In this document: positions 44,482 to 53,135 of the stretch, one piece after another | Layout: every line of letters starts with the position of its first letter | Numbering within the stretch: the stretch's first letter is position 1 | From: Photobacterium piscicola | Lineage (GTDB): Bacteria; Pseudomonadota; Gammaproteobacteria; Enterobacterales; Vibrionaceae | Direction: 5' to 3' | Assembly: GCF_900166965.1 (NCBI RefSeq) | Contig: NZ_FUZI01000002.1 | Span: 372,001 to 436,000 of the forward strand | DNA: 64,000 bases | Notes under the pieces: generated by a model | Databases searched by the model: none | What the model was told of the DNA's origin: nothing | The model's input: the letters and a program-made list of their open reading frames with translations, nothing else | Translations under genes and position numbers: made by a program

Positions 44482-44875
44482 TAATGCCACCAAGTAGGAT
44501 AAAAAAGGTAAATACTTCCTAAAAAATACCTCTTATTCAGCAAAGAGGCAAAAAAATTACTAATAATAACGATCGCTACCACTTTATTTATGTAATCTCA
44601 CAATAGACAACTATGGGTTTTAAATCTACAGTGGTAGATGTCATTGAAACCCACTACCGGAACTAAGAACCATTTCCTATAAAAACAATATAAAATAGAA
44701 CAAGTTTTTACTTTAATTTTCAAAAGTAGAACTATTTTCTATAAAACATCAAACAAACAACAAATAAAGCAAAGATTTTTTTATTACCATTGTTTACTAT
44801 ATACCCATGTTGCATCAAGGGAGTTGATTAAGTAAACACTCGATGGATTCGAATTAAGCAAAGAGGTAATACGTA
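44482..44875. promoter_or_regulatory. Divergent decR / PLP-enzyme control region
   Basis: These 394 bp hold no gene. Nested inverted repeats lie at 44614-44653: outer TGGGTTT/AAACCCA and inner ATCTAC-AGTG-GTAGAT (44624-44639). AT-rich partial repeats with GAAC/GTTC-like arms lie at about 44690-44745. These are candidate DecR sites; which one is functional cannot be told by reading. Confidence 0.5.
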
Positions 44876-45967
44876 ATGAATATGACTGTAAATACCGTAC
44901 CAGAACACAATGCTTGGATCAGTAACTCAATCAAAGCCATTGAAGCAGACTACCAACGTTCTGCCGATACTCATTTGATTAAACTTGATATGCCCAGTCT
45001 TGAAGGTATCGATATCTATCTAAAAGATGAAAGTACGCATCCGACGGGAAGCCTAAAACATCGTTTAGCACGTTCATTATTTTTGTATGCGCTCTGTAAT
45101 GGTTGGATAAACCAAGATACGACGGTAATTGAATCGTCATCAGGCAGCACCGCAGTATCAGAAGCCTACTTTGCACGTTTACTCGGACTGCCGTTTATTG
45201 CGGTAGTACCACGGAAAACAGCACGCAAAAAAATTGAGCAAATTGAATTTTACGGTGGTAAAGCCCACTTTGTTGATTCATCAGCCGCTATTTATGAAGA
45301 ATCTCGTCGCTTAGCCAAAGAATTAAATGGTCATTATATGGATCAATTTACTTATGCTGAACGAGCAACTGACTGGCGTGGTAATAACAATATTGCGAAC
45401 AGTATTTTTAACCAAATGAAATTTGAGCGATTTCCAATTCCAAGCTGGATTGTAATGAGCCCAGGAACAGGTGGTACATCGGCCACAATTGGTCGCTATA
45501 TTCGTTACCAAATGCACCCCACTCAATTATGTGTGGTTGATCCTGAAAATTCTGTCTTCTACGACTATTTTAAGGAACGAGATACTGCGATTACGTTAAC
45601 AACAGGAAGCCGCATTGAAGGAATCGGACGACCACGCGTTGAACCCAGTTTTATTCCCAATGTTATTAACGAAATGCGCAAAATTCCTGATGCAGCCAGT
45701 GTGGCAACCGTCCATTGGTTAGAAAAGATCATTGGTCGTAAAGCAGGAGCTTCAACAGGTACTAACTTGTATGGCGTATTGCAAATAGCGACAGAAATGA
45801 AACAACGCGGTGAAACAGGTTCAATTGTGACCTTGTTATGTGACAGCGGTGAACGTTATTTAGAAACCTATTATAACGACGACTGGATCACCGCCAATAT
45901 TGGCGATATTAATCCACACCTAGCTCAATTGCAGCACTTACAACAAACGGGTGAGTGGCCAGTATAA
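44876..45967 (+). CDS. PLP-dependent cysteine synthase-family enzyme, probable L-cysteine desulfhydrase
   Basis: The 363-residue fold-type II PLP enzyme has YLKDESTHPTGSLKHRLARS with the PLP lysine in GSLKHR, the Ser/Thr-rich phosphate-binding SSSGSTAVSEAYFARLLGLPF, and MSPGTGGTSATIGRYIRY. It belongs to the cysteine synthase/cystathionine beta-synthase superfamily. Because the divergent regulator is DecR-like, degradation of cysteine to pyruvate, ammonia and sulfide is the best guess. The reaction is inferred, not shown by a unique motif. Confidence 0.8.
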   Translation: MNMTVNTVPEHNAWISNSIKAIEADYQRSADTHLIKLDMPSLEGIDIYLKDESTHPTGSLKHRLARSLFLYALCNGWINQDTTVIESSSGSTAVSEAYFARLLGLPFIAVVPRKTARKKIEQIEFYGGKAHFVDSSAAIYEESRRLAKELNGHYMDQFTYAERATDWRGNNNIANSIFNQMKFERFPIPSWIVMSPGTGGTSATIGRYIRYQMHPTQLCVVDPENSVFYDYFKERDTAITLTTGSRIEGIGRPRVEPSFIPNVINEMRKIPDAASVATVHWLEKIIGRKAGASTGTNLYGVLQIATEMKQRGETGSIVTLLCDSGERYLETYYNDDWITANIGDINPHLAQLQHLQQTGEWPV

Positions 45968-45987
45968 CGAATAAAGAACAACCCCTT

Positions 45988-46026
45988 GGGTTGGTTAGCT
46001 ACAGCGCCAACCCCCCTATTTTTATT
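45988..46026 (+). terminator. Terminator of the PLP-enzyme gene
   Basis: GGGTTGG (45988-45994) pairs with CCAACCC (46007-46013), followed by a pyrimidine-rich tract with TATTTTTATTT. Confidence 0.7.
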
Positions 46027-46066
46027 TACAACCCGGTTATATTTTGTGTCTTTAAGCAAATACGGA

Positions 46067-46160
46067 TAAAACTAATTGTGCTCTGCATTTTATCAATTAG
46101 GTTTATATGGATAACGTATCACGCTTATTTTATGCCGTACACTTTGTACGGCTTTTTTTT
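46067..46160 (+). ncRNA. Candidate short transcript (small RNA or attenuated leader) before queC
   Basis: Between the upstream terminator and queC there is a promoter-like pair (TTGTGT at 46044, TAAAAC at 46067, 17-bp spacing). It is followed about 65 bp later by a perfect 7-bp GC-rich terminator with T8 (46134-46160). The RNA would be about 80 nt. It could be an independent small RNA or the terminated form of a queC leader. No known riboswitch pattern was recognised. Confidence 0.3.
46134..46160 (+). terminator. Strong Rho-independent terminator upstream of queC
   Basis: GCCGTAC (46134-46140) pairs with GTACGGC (46146-46152), followed by eight T residues. It lies 135 bp before the queC start and after the terminator of the PLP gene, so it serves a separate short transcript or a leader. 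Confidence 0.85.
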
Positions 46161-46294
46161 ATCGGTGCTATTTGTCATCGCTACTTTTCTATCGCCTTCA
46201 GCTGAGTTAGCATATCCCCATGCTAATGAAATCATCATTAGACTATTATTGTACCGACTGTTTCTCGGTAATCACTCACAAAGGATAATTCATC

Positions 46295-46993
46295 ATGGCA
46301 AAAGCCGTAGTTGTTTTCAGTGGCGGTCAAGATTCGACCACGTGTCTCATTCAAGCATTAGCGCACTACGATGAAGTGCACTGTATTACGTTTGATTATG
46401 GTCAACGCCACAAACTAGAGGTTGAAATTGCCGAGCACATTGCCAAAGATCTTGGTGTTGCCGCACATAAAGTCATGGATGTCAGCTTAATTGGTGAGCT
46501 TGCAATCAGTTCATTAACCCGCGATAGCATTCCTGTTTCTCATGAATTACAAGCCAATGGTTTACCTAATTCATTTGTACCAGGACGTAACATTTTATTT
46601 TTAACTTTAGCGGGTATTTATGCCTACCAAATTGGTGCAGAAGCGGTGATCACAGGTGTTTGTGAAACAGATTTCTCTGGCTATCCTGATTGCCGTGATG
46701 AATTTGTACGCTCACTTAACCACTCGTTAGTGCTCGGTATGGATCGTCAATTTACTATCGAAACCCCATTAATGTGGCTCAATAAAGCCGAAACATGGGC
46801 GCTTGCTGATCAATATGGCAAGCTAGATTATATTCGCGAACAAACATTAACTTGTTACAACGGTATTGTCGGTGATGGCTGTGGTGACTGCCCATCTTGC
46901 GATTTACGTCGTGCCGGCTTAGAAGATTACTTACAGCATCAAGCGACGGTTATGGCTGCATTGAAAGCCAAGCAAGCACAACATAAAGCGTAA
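46295..46993 (+). CDS. queC: 7-cyano-7-deazaguanine synthase (QueC)
   Basis: The 232-residue enzyme converts 7-carboxy-7-deazaguanine to preQ0 with ATP and ammonia, in the queuosine tRNA modification pathway. The PP-loop is [14 protein letters not shown] near residue 6. The zinc-binding cysteines are in [21 protein letters not shown] near residues 190-210. [13 protein letters not shown] and [14 protein letters not shown] are also typical. AAGGATAATTCATC precedes the ATG. Confidence 0.95.
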   Translation: MAKAVVVFSGGQDSTTCLIQALAHYDEVHCITFDYGQRHKLEVEIAEHIAKDLGVAAHKVMDVSLIGELAISSLTRDSIPVSHELQANGLPNSFVPGRNILFLTLAGIYAYQIGAEAVITGVCETDFSGYPDCRDEFVRSLNHSLVLGMDRQFTIETPLMWLNKAETWALADQYGKLDYIREQTLTCYNGIVGDGCGDCPSCDLRRAGLEDYLQHQATVMAALKAKQAQHKA

Positions 46994-47033
46994 TCATTAT
47001 CGCATTGATTTAAATAGCAAATAATATAAAAAA

Positions 47034-47062
47034 AGCCGACATCAATACTATTGATGTCGGCT
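47034..47062. terminator. Bidirectional terminator between queC and prmB
   Basis: A 12-bp stem, AGCCGACATCAA (47034-47045) with its complement ending at 47062, is flanked by A-runs and T-runs, serving the convergent genes. Confidence 0.9.
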
Positions 47063-47089
47063 TTTTATTTTGCGTTATTTGGGTACTGA

Positions 47090-48022
47090 TTAATCGCGGT
47101 AAAGTGCAAAATCGGCAGCACAATCAACAAGCTGCTCACGAGTTAACATGAACACACCGTGACCACCATTCGCAAACTCTAGCCACAAGAATGGAATATG
47201 CGGATATTGCTCTTCCATGTGGATCATTGAGTTACCCACTTCACAAATCAAAATACCGTCGTCTTTAAGGTAATCCGGTGCATTTGCAAGAATACGACGT
47301 ACCAATTTTAGACCATCACTGCCCGCGGCTAAACCTAGCTCTGGCTCATGACGGAATTCTTCTGGTAGGCTGTCCATATCTTCTTGGTCAACATACGGTG
47401 GATTGGTCACGATAAGATCGTATTTATCTTTTGGAATATCACGTAAAAGATCAGAACGAAGCGGAATCACTTGCTGCTCAAGGCCATGATCCGTTATATT
47501 CTGCTCAGCAACAGCGAGTGCATCAGTCGAAATATCAACAATATCGACTTCTGCTTCAGGGAACATGTGCGCACAAGCTATACCGATACAGCCACTGCCC
47601 GTACACAGATCCATGATACGTGTTGGTTCTTGTTGTAAAAAGGGTTCAAAACGGTTTTCAATGAGCTCACCAATCGGTGAACGTGGTACTAATACACGTT
47701 CATCAACGAAGAACTCCATACCGCAAAAGTAGGCAACATTCGTTAAGTATGATACGGGTGTACGATCATTGATTCGACGCATAACACGCTCAACAATACG
47801 ATGACGCTCACTGCTTGTTAAACGAGAATTACGCACTTCCGGTGGAACATCCAACGGTAAGTAAACTGTCGGTAGTACCAGTTGCACGGCTTCATCCCAC
47901 GCATTGTCTGTACCATGACCATAAAATAGGCCAGCAGCGTTAAAACGGCTAACCGTCCAACGTAGCATGTCCTGCAATGTGTGAAGTTCGCTGACAGCTT
48001 CGTCGACAAAAATCTTATCCAA
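47090..48022 (-). CDS. prmB: Ribosomal protein L3 N5-glutamine methyltransferase (PrmB)
   Basis: The 310-residue SAM-dependent enzyme methylates a glutamine of ribosomal protein L3. The SAM site is [16 protein letters not shown] and the catalytic NPPY is in [15 protein letters not shown]. An N-terminal helical domain ([21 protein letters not shown]) is specific to PrmB. Translation begins at TTG behind GGAGGC. It is divergent from smrB, an order shared with other gammaproteobacteria. Confidence 0.94.
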   Translation of the reverse strand: MDKIFVDEAVSELHTLQDMLRWTVSRFNAAGLFYGHGTDNAWDEAVQLVLPTVYLPLDVPPEVRNSRLTSSERHRIVERVMRRINDRTPVSYLTNVAYFCGMEFFVDERVLVPRSPIGELIENRFEPFLQQEPTRIMDLCTGSGCIGIACAHMFPEAEVDIVDISTDALAVAEQNITDHGLEQQVIPLRSDLLRDIPKDKYDLIVTNPPYVDQEDMDSLPEEFRHEPELGLAAGSDGLKLVRRILANAPDYLKDDGILICEVGNSMIHMEEQYPHIPFLWLEFANGGHGVFMLTREQLVDCAADFALYRD

Positions 48023-48075
48023 AATAGCCTCCGATAAACGCTACAATACCACTATATAATTGTTGGAATTTCATT

Positions 48076-48606
48076 ATGAGTAATAAAAATTCACCGCTTG
48101 AAGATGATTTTGATCTCTTCAAGGCAGAGGTAAAAGGCGTAAAAAAGTTCACGCATGATACCATAATCACGCCCCGTCAACAGAACTCAAAAGCAGATAA
48201 AGCAAAAGTGATGGGCAAAGAGACTCAAAATCATGAGTTTTATTTCTCAGATGAATTTGAGCCCCACCTTAGCGACACAGGTCCAACCCAATATGCGCGA
48301 ACTGGCGTGTCTAAATATGAAGTAAAGAAATTACGTCGTGGTGTATATGTGCCTGACATTTATCTTGATATGCACGGTATGACACAACAAGAAGCAAAAC
48401 GTGAATTAGCCGCAATGATTGCCGCTTGTATCAAAGAACACGTGTCATGTGCTTGTGTTATGCATGGCATTGGCAAACATATTCTCAAACAAAAAGCACC
48501 AATGTGGTTAGCACAACATCCTGATGTGATGGCTTTTCACCAAGCGCCTTTAGAATTTGGTGGCGCGGGCGCGTTGCTCGTCTTAATTGATATACCAGAG
48601 CGCTAA
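48076..48606 (+). CDS. smrB: Ribosome rescue endonuclease SmrB
   Basis: The 176-residue protein has an unstructured N-terminus and a C-terminal Smr domain with DLHG-like LDMHGMTQQEAKREL and CVMHGIGKHILK. SmrB cleaves mRNA at collided ribosomes. The divergent prmB neighbour supports the call. Its 3' end overlaps that of the convergent lipoprotein gene by 4 bp. Confidence 0.92.
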   Translation: MSNKNSPLEDDFDLFKAEVKGVKKFTHDTIITPRQQNSKADKAKVMGKETQNHEFYFSDEFEPHLSDTGPTQYARTGVSKYEVKKLRRGVYVPDIYLDMHGMTQQEAKRELAAMIAACIKEHVSCACVMHGIGKHILKQKAPMWLAQHPDVMAFHQAPLEFGGAGALLVLIDIPER

Positions 48607-48968
48607 TACCGTGGTTTTACCATATGGCCAACTTTGATTACTTTACCACGGTTAAATAACGTCACTTCTCCTGTCTCACAGACTTTAAGGCGTTCTTTAA
48701 CTGCGGTTTCAACATAGAAATACTCACAATCATCATTACGGGCGCTATCAATACGCGCAAAAATGACCAATGGCGGAGCACCGACTTCATTGGAATGGTT
48801 AGCGAATGTTAAGCTACTGCCCGTTTGTGAAATATGCATGCCTTCAGTTTGCCCATCAGACCATTTCACCATACCGTTAGCTGTAATATGGGCTGGCTCA
48901 CCCACACTGCATCCAGCCATAAACAAGACACCCGCCAGCGCCATAATCTCACACTTCGTCATGGTCAT
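48603..48968 (-). CDS. Small lipoprotein of unknown function
   Basis: The 121-residue protein has a lipoprotein signal (IMALAGVLFMAGCS) and a beta-rich mature part with a Cys in NDDCEYFYVE and another in LKVCETGEV, a possible disulfide. The family is not recognised. It lies 10 bp after sixA on the same strand and may be co-transcribed. The second Met (48962) is an alternative start. Confidence 0.7.
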   Translation of the reverse strand: MTMTKCEIMALAGVLFMAGCSVGEPAHITANGMVKWSDGQTEGMHISQTGSSLTFANHSNEVGAPPLVIFARIDSARNDDCEYFYVETAVKERLKVCETGEVTLFNRGKVIKVGHMVKPRY

Positions 48969-48978
48969 TTATTACCTA

Positions 48979-49452
48979 TTATTTATGTGGTTGATGCTGC
49001 CACAACAATTTGCTCTTTCCTGATTGTGGATCATAATCAATCGCGGCAATCGCAGAGGTTAAAAACATAGGTGGTTGTAATCCGGGAACTAACTCTGCTG
49101 TTAAATAGCCCACTAGCGGTAAGTGTGAAATCAACAGTAACGATTGTGGTTGCTCGGTTTCAATGGTCGCTTTAATAAAATCAGCCACCGTTTCAGCATC
49201 ACCATAAGGGGTAATATCTTCAACGCTACCGACTTGAGTCGCGGTAGGTAAGCTCTTTACCATTGCTTGCCATGTTTGTTGGGCTCGTAAGTAAGGGCTA
49301 ACCCATACTTGATCTAATTCTCCCTTCAAATGTGATGCTAATAATGTTGCCATTTGCTGTGATTGCGCAATGCCACGCGTCGTTAATGGGCGTTCAGCAT
49401 CACTTGCAGCAAAATTTTCGGCTTCACCGTGACGCATAATATAAATTTGCAT
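48979..49452 (-). CDS. sixA: Phosphohistidine phosphatase SixA
   Basis: The 157-residue histidine-phosphatase-superfamily protein has the RHG motif in MQIYIMRHGEAE, a second catalytic His in LLISHLPLVGYL, and SPYLRAQQTWQ. SixA removes phosphate from histidines of phosphotransfer proteins such as NPr. The ATG at 49452 (GAGG about 12 nt upstream) gives the family-standard N-terminus; an upstream ATG at 49518 is rejected. fadIJ and sixA are close together, as in other enteric/Vibrio genomes. Confidence 0.92.
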   Translation of the reverse strand: MQIYIMRHGEAENFAASDAERPLTTRGIAQSQQMATLLASHLKGELDQVWVSPYLRAQQTWQAMVKSLPTATQVGSVEDITPYGDAETVADFIKATIETEQPQSLLLISHLPLVGYLTAELVPGLQPPMFLTSAIAAIDYDPQSGKSKLLWQHQPHK

Positions 49453-49729
49453 AGATATTTCGATAACCTCAGTTAAACAATCGCAGATCCTACTCACATC
49501 ATCGAGTCGGTCGATCATTATTACATGCTTTTATTATTGGCATAACCATAGAGTTTTAATTCTGTGGCTAAGCTTACTTTTTAATGGCTCAATTGGTTAA
49601 CTCATCACTTATTTATTTAATTTATTAACAGAAATGCGACTTATAATTCATCTAATCGCATCTTCAATTTGCCAGCCTTAATATTGAACGTCATACTTAA
49701 CCTAATTCCCTCAAAAATAGGCTCTTCCT

Positions 49730-52495
49730 GTGCATACTAGCCCTAACGATCATAAGCAGTATCGCTATCTCACTTTAGCGAATGAACTTCGAGTACTGCT
49801 CGTTCATGATGCTGAAGCGCCTCGCTCTGCTGCTGCATTGTCTGTCGAGATAGGCCACTTTGATGATCCCACGGATCGTCAAGGCATGGCACACTTTCTT
49901 GAGCATATGCTTTTTCTTGGCACCGAAAAATACCCACGCGTCGGTGAATTCCAAACCTTTATCAACCGTAATGGTGGTAGCAATAATGCATGGACAGGCA
50001 CTGAAAACACTACGTTTTTCTTTGAAATCAGTCCCCATGCATTTGAAGAGGGATTAGATCGCTTTGGCCAATTTTTTACCGCCCCATTATTTAATGAAGA
50101 CGCGGTTGATAAAGAACGTCAAGCTGTTGATTCTGAATACAAACTAAAAATAAAAGACGATGTGCGTCGTTTGTATCAAGTGCAAAAAGAAACCATTAAT
50201 CAAGCCCACCCTTTCGCTAAATTTTCGGTTGGCGATCTCACTACGCTTGATGATCGTAATGGCCAGTCTGTACGTGATGATCTGCTGGCATTTTATCATC
50301 AACATTATTCAGCTGATGTGATGGGGCTGGTGCTATTAGGCCCACAATCATTAGATGAACTAGAACACTTCACTCAAACGTTCTTTAGTGAAATTCCTAA
50401 TGCTACCACTAAAAAACCAGCAATAGACGTGCCATTTGTTACTGAAAACGAATGTCAGAAGTTCATTCAAATTGAACCTATTAAAGAATTACGTAAATTA
50501 ACTTTATCTTTTGCGTTGCCATCTGTTGATGCGCATTATCAAATTAAGCCGTTGTCATACATTGCTCACCTACTGGGAAATGAAGGCACGGGCAGTTTAA
50601 TGGCAATATTAAAACAACGTGGATTAATCAATACCCTTACCGCTGGCGGTGGTGTCAGTGGTAATAATTTCCGTGAATTTACCATTGGTTTAAATTTAAC
50701 CCCTAAAGGCCAGCAACACACAGATGAAATCGTGCAGTGCGTGTTTGCCTTTATTACTTTAATCAAACAGCAAGGGTTAAATGCATGGCGTTACCAAGAG
50801 AAGAAATCCGTCTTGGAAATGGCATTCCGTTATCAAGAGAAAAGCCGCCCTCTGGATACTGTCAGTTATTTAGTGATGAATCTGCTGCATTACAACGCGG
50901 AAGATATTATCTACGGCGATTATATGATGGAAGGCTATGATCAAGATCTACTTGAACAACTATTAGCTTACCTTAGCGTGAGTAATATGCGCTTAACCTT
51001 AGTCGCCCAAGGTGGACACTACGATCGGGTTGCTGCTTGGTATGACACCCCTTATTCAGTGACACCATTCACACCACAACAAATTGAAAGCTGGACCAAT
51101 GTCAGCCTTGATGACGCATTATTATTACCAGAGCCTAATATTTATTTGTGTGAACAATTTGAACCCTTGCCACTTGAAGCAGGATCTGAATTACCCCCAC
51201 AATTAATTCAAGATTTACCCGGTTTTCGTTTATGGCATAAACAAGAACATGATTTTCGCGTACCGAAAGGCATTGTTTACGTCGCTATTGATAGCCCACA
51301 TGCCGTGAGTTCAACGGAAAATATTGTTAAAACACGGTTGTGTGTCGAACTGTTATTAGAAGCAATCAATGAATCGGCTTACCCAGCTGAAATTGCAGGA
51401 ATGTCTTACAATCTTTATGCTCATCAAGGCGGTGTAACCCTACAGCTTTCTGGCTTTAGTGAAAAACAACCTCAATTGATGCAACTGATTTTAGCGCGTT
51501 TTAAAAACCGCCATTTTACTCAGCAACGGTTTGATAATATCAAAGCCCAAATGTTACGTAATTGGCGCAATGCAGCAGAAGATAAACCAATATCTCAGTT
51601 GTTTAATCAACTTACAGGATTATTACAGCCGAATAATCCGCCTTATCCGCACCTTATCGAAGCACTGGAAACCATCACTATTGATGAACTACCACCATTT
51701 GTTGAGGCGATGTTTGCCGAAATACACATTGATGCTTTTGTCTATGGTAATTGGGTCAAAAAAGATGCGTTGGCACTGGCTGAAACCCTCAAAGATGCCT
51801 TTAGAGTCACTGACCAATTATACGGTGAATCACAACGTCCATTAGTGCATTTAGAAAACAGTGGCACCTTAACTTACGAGTTAGATTGTCATCATGAAGA
51901 CTCAGCGATTTTGATGTATTACCAATCTCGTCAAACAACGCCACACAAAATTGCGATTTATACACTCGCTAATCATTTAATGTCGACCACGTTTTTCCAT
52001 GAATTACGGACCAAACAACAGCTTGGTTATATGGTGGGAACGGGTAATTTGCCACTAAATCGTCACCCAGGATTGATCTTGTATATTCAATCTCCTGTGG
52101 CTGAGCCAAGTTATTTATCCGATGCTATCGATGATTTCACCAATGCTTTTGCACTTGTGTTATTAGAGTTAAGTGAAGCACAATGGCAAGCGAGTAAAAA
52201 AGGACTTATTGCACAAATTTCTGAGCCCGATACTAACCTACGTTCACGTGCACAACGGTTTTGGGTCAGCATTGGCAATAAAGATGAAAACTTCAATCAG
52301 CGCCAATTAGTGGTTGAAAAGCTAAAACAACTCAGCCGTGTTGATATGATTAAGTTTATTGTTGATACGGTTAAGCCTCGTACCGCAAACCGGTTAGTCA
52401 TGTATTACACGGGGAAAACCCACCATGATGCAGAACCATTAACAATCGGCAAAGCCATTGAATCTATAGCTGATTTTCAAAAGAACGCTTACTAA
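49730..52495 (+). CDS. Insulinase-family M16 zinc metallopeptidase
   Basis: The 921-residue protein has the inverted zinc motif HFLEH in MAHFLEHMLFLGTEKYP, with the distal Glu in NEDAVDKERQAVDSEYKLK. It has the four homologous M16 domains of insulysin/pitrilysin; R-Y near the C-terminal half is represented by LRTKQQLGYMVGTGN. It lacks an obvious signal peptide, unlike E. coli pitrilysin, so a cytoplasmic location is likely. It begins at GTG without a strong ribosome-binding site. It would degrade small peptides. A long hairpin terminator follows. Confidence 0.9.
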   Translation: MHTSPNDHKQYRYLTLANELRVLLVHDAEAPRSAAALSVEIGHFDDPTDRQGMAHFLEHMLFLGTEKYPRVGEFQTFINRNGGSNNAWTGTENTTFFFEISPHAFEEGLDRFGQFFTAPLFNEDAVDKERQAVDSEYKLKIKDDVRRLYQVQKETINQAHPFAKFSVGDLTTLDDRNGQSVRDDLLAFYHQHYSADVMGLVLLGPQSLDELEHFTQTFFSEIPNATTKKPAIDVPFVTENECQKFIQIEPIKELRKLTLSFALPSVDAHYQIKPLSYIAHLLGNEGTGSLMAILKQRGLINTLTAGGGVSGNNFREFTIGLNLTPKGQQHTDEIVQCVFAFITLIKQQGLNAWRYQEKKSVLEMAFRYQEKSRPLDTVSYLVMNLLHYNAEDIIYGDYMMEGYDQDLLEQLLAYLSVSNMRLTLVAQGGHYDRVAAWYDTPYSVTPFTPQQIESWTNVSLDDALLLPEPNIYLCEQFEPLPLEAGSELPPQLIQDLPGFRLWHKQEHDFRVPKGIVYVAIDSPHAVSSTENIVKTRLCVELLLEAINESAYPAEIAGMSYNLYAHQGGVTLQLSGFSEKQPQLMQLILARFKNRHFTQQRFDNIKAQMLRNWRNAAEDKPISQLFNQLTGLLQPNNPPYPHLIEALETITIDELPPFVEAMFAEIHIDAFVYGNWVKKDALALAETLKDAFRVTDQLYGESQRPLVHLENSGTLTYELDCHHEDSAILMYYQSRQTTPHKIAIYTLANHLMSTTFFHELRTKQQLGYMVGTGNLPLNRHPGLILYIQSPVAEPSYLSDAIDDFTNAFALVLLELSEAQWQASKKGLIAQISEPDTNLRSRAQRFWVSIGNKDENFNQRQLVVEKLKQLSRVDMIKFIVDTVKPRTANRLVMYYTGKTHHDAEPLTIGKAIESIADFQKNAY

Positions 52496-52498
52496 ATA

Positions 52499-52557
52499 AA
52501 AAATCCCATTTATGTACTTTCAACAAGAAAGAGTTCAACATAAATGGGATTTTTATT
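52499..52557 (+). terminator. Terminator of the M16 peptidase gene
   Basis: ATCCCATTTATGT (52503-52515) pairs perfectly with 52538-52550, with flanking A5 and T5 runs extending the stem. Confidence 0.88.
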
Positions 52558-52735
52558 TTGCACTCTAATCTGATCTACTTTTATTATGATAAAAATCACT
52601 TTCATAAGATTTCAGTAGCCAATTAAGCCCTCTTCAAACCATAATGTTTATCTCGAATATATCGCTATTACTATCACGAATTAATATAGATAGAAATGCT
52701 TACGATAGTAACGAATAGATTAGAAGAGGACTCAC

Positions 52736-53017
52736 GTGACTCAACAATGCCCACATTGCCAAATTGAAATACACGCGCCAAAACTGAACGCGTATGAAGA
52801 TAATTTTGTTTGCCCGCACTGTGCTGCCACTTTATCTCACAGTCAGATTGATATCTTTCTCTATGCTTTCTGTTTTATTGCATTGAGCGCATTATTGCTG
52901 ATATTAGTGGGCCATGTGAACACCTTCATCGCGTTAGTCTTTGCCGCTGTGGGTTATCGTCTTTGCCGCAGCAAATTATTTGAATCTCATTTTCGTTTAA
53001 TTCGCTGTACGTACTAA
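52736..53017 (+). CDS. Small zinc-ribbon membrane protein
   Basis: The 93-residue protein has an N-terminal zinc ribbon (CPHC in QCPHCQIEIHAP and CPHC in FVCPHCAATL) and two adjacent membrane helices (about 38-78). It begins at GTG behind AGAAGAGGA. Function is unknown; the design suggests a small membrane-bound zinc-binding protein. Confidence 0.75.
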   Translation: MTQQCPHCQIEIHAPKLNAYEDNFVCPHCAATLSHSQIDIFLYAFCFIALSALLLILVGHVNTFIALVFAAVGYRLCRSKLFESHFRLIRCTY

Positions 53018-53035
53018 TATCGAACTCATAACAAT

Positions 53036-53097
53036 AAAAAAGCCAGCATGATGAAGTATCCAACGTTAAGGATCACTACATTGAACAGGCTTTTTTT
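53036..53097. terminator. Bidirectional branched terminator between convergent genes
   Basis: AAAAAGCC at 53036-53044 pairs with GGCTTTTTTT at 53088-53097, enclosing an inner AGTATCC/GGATCACT arm. It separates the zinc-ribbon gene and fadJ. Confidence 0.6.
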
Positions 53098-53135
53098 GTT
53101 ACGGTTATTTTTAAACATCAATTACACGATCAACG

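Noticed and set aside
45981-46026. TTAGCTACA in a hairpin loop upstream of queC, reminiscent of the preQ1-I riboswitch loop
   Set aside because: The A-rich tail required for the preQ1-I pseudoknot is absent (the tail is T-rich), the hairpin sits 20 bp after the PLP gene stop, and it works better as a plain terminator.
45955-46374. 139-codon open frame between the PLP gene and queC
   Set aside because: It begins inside the PLP gene, ends inside queC, crosses two terminators and has no coding character; it is a chance frame.
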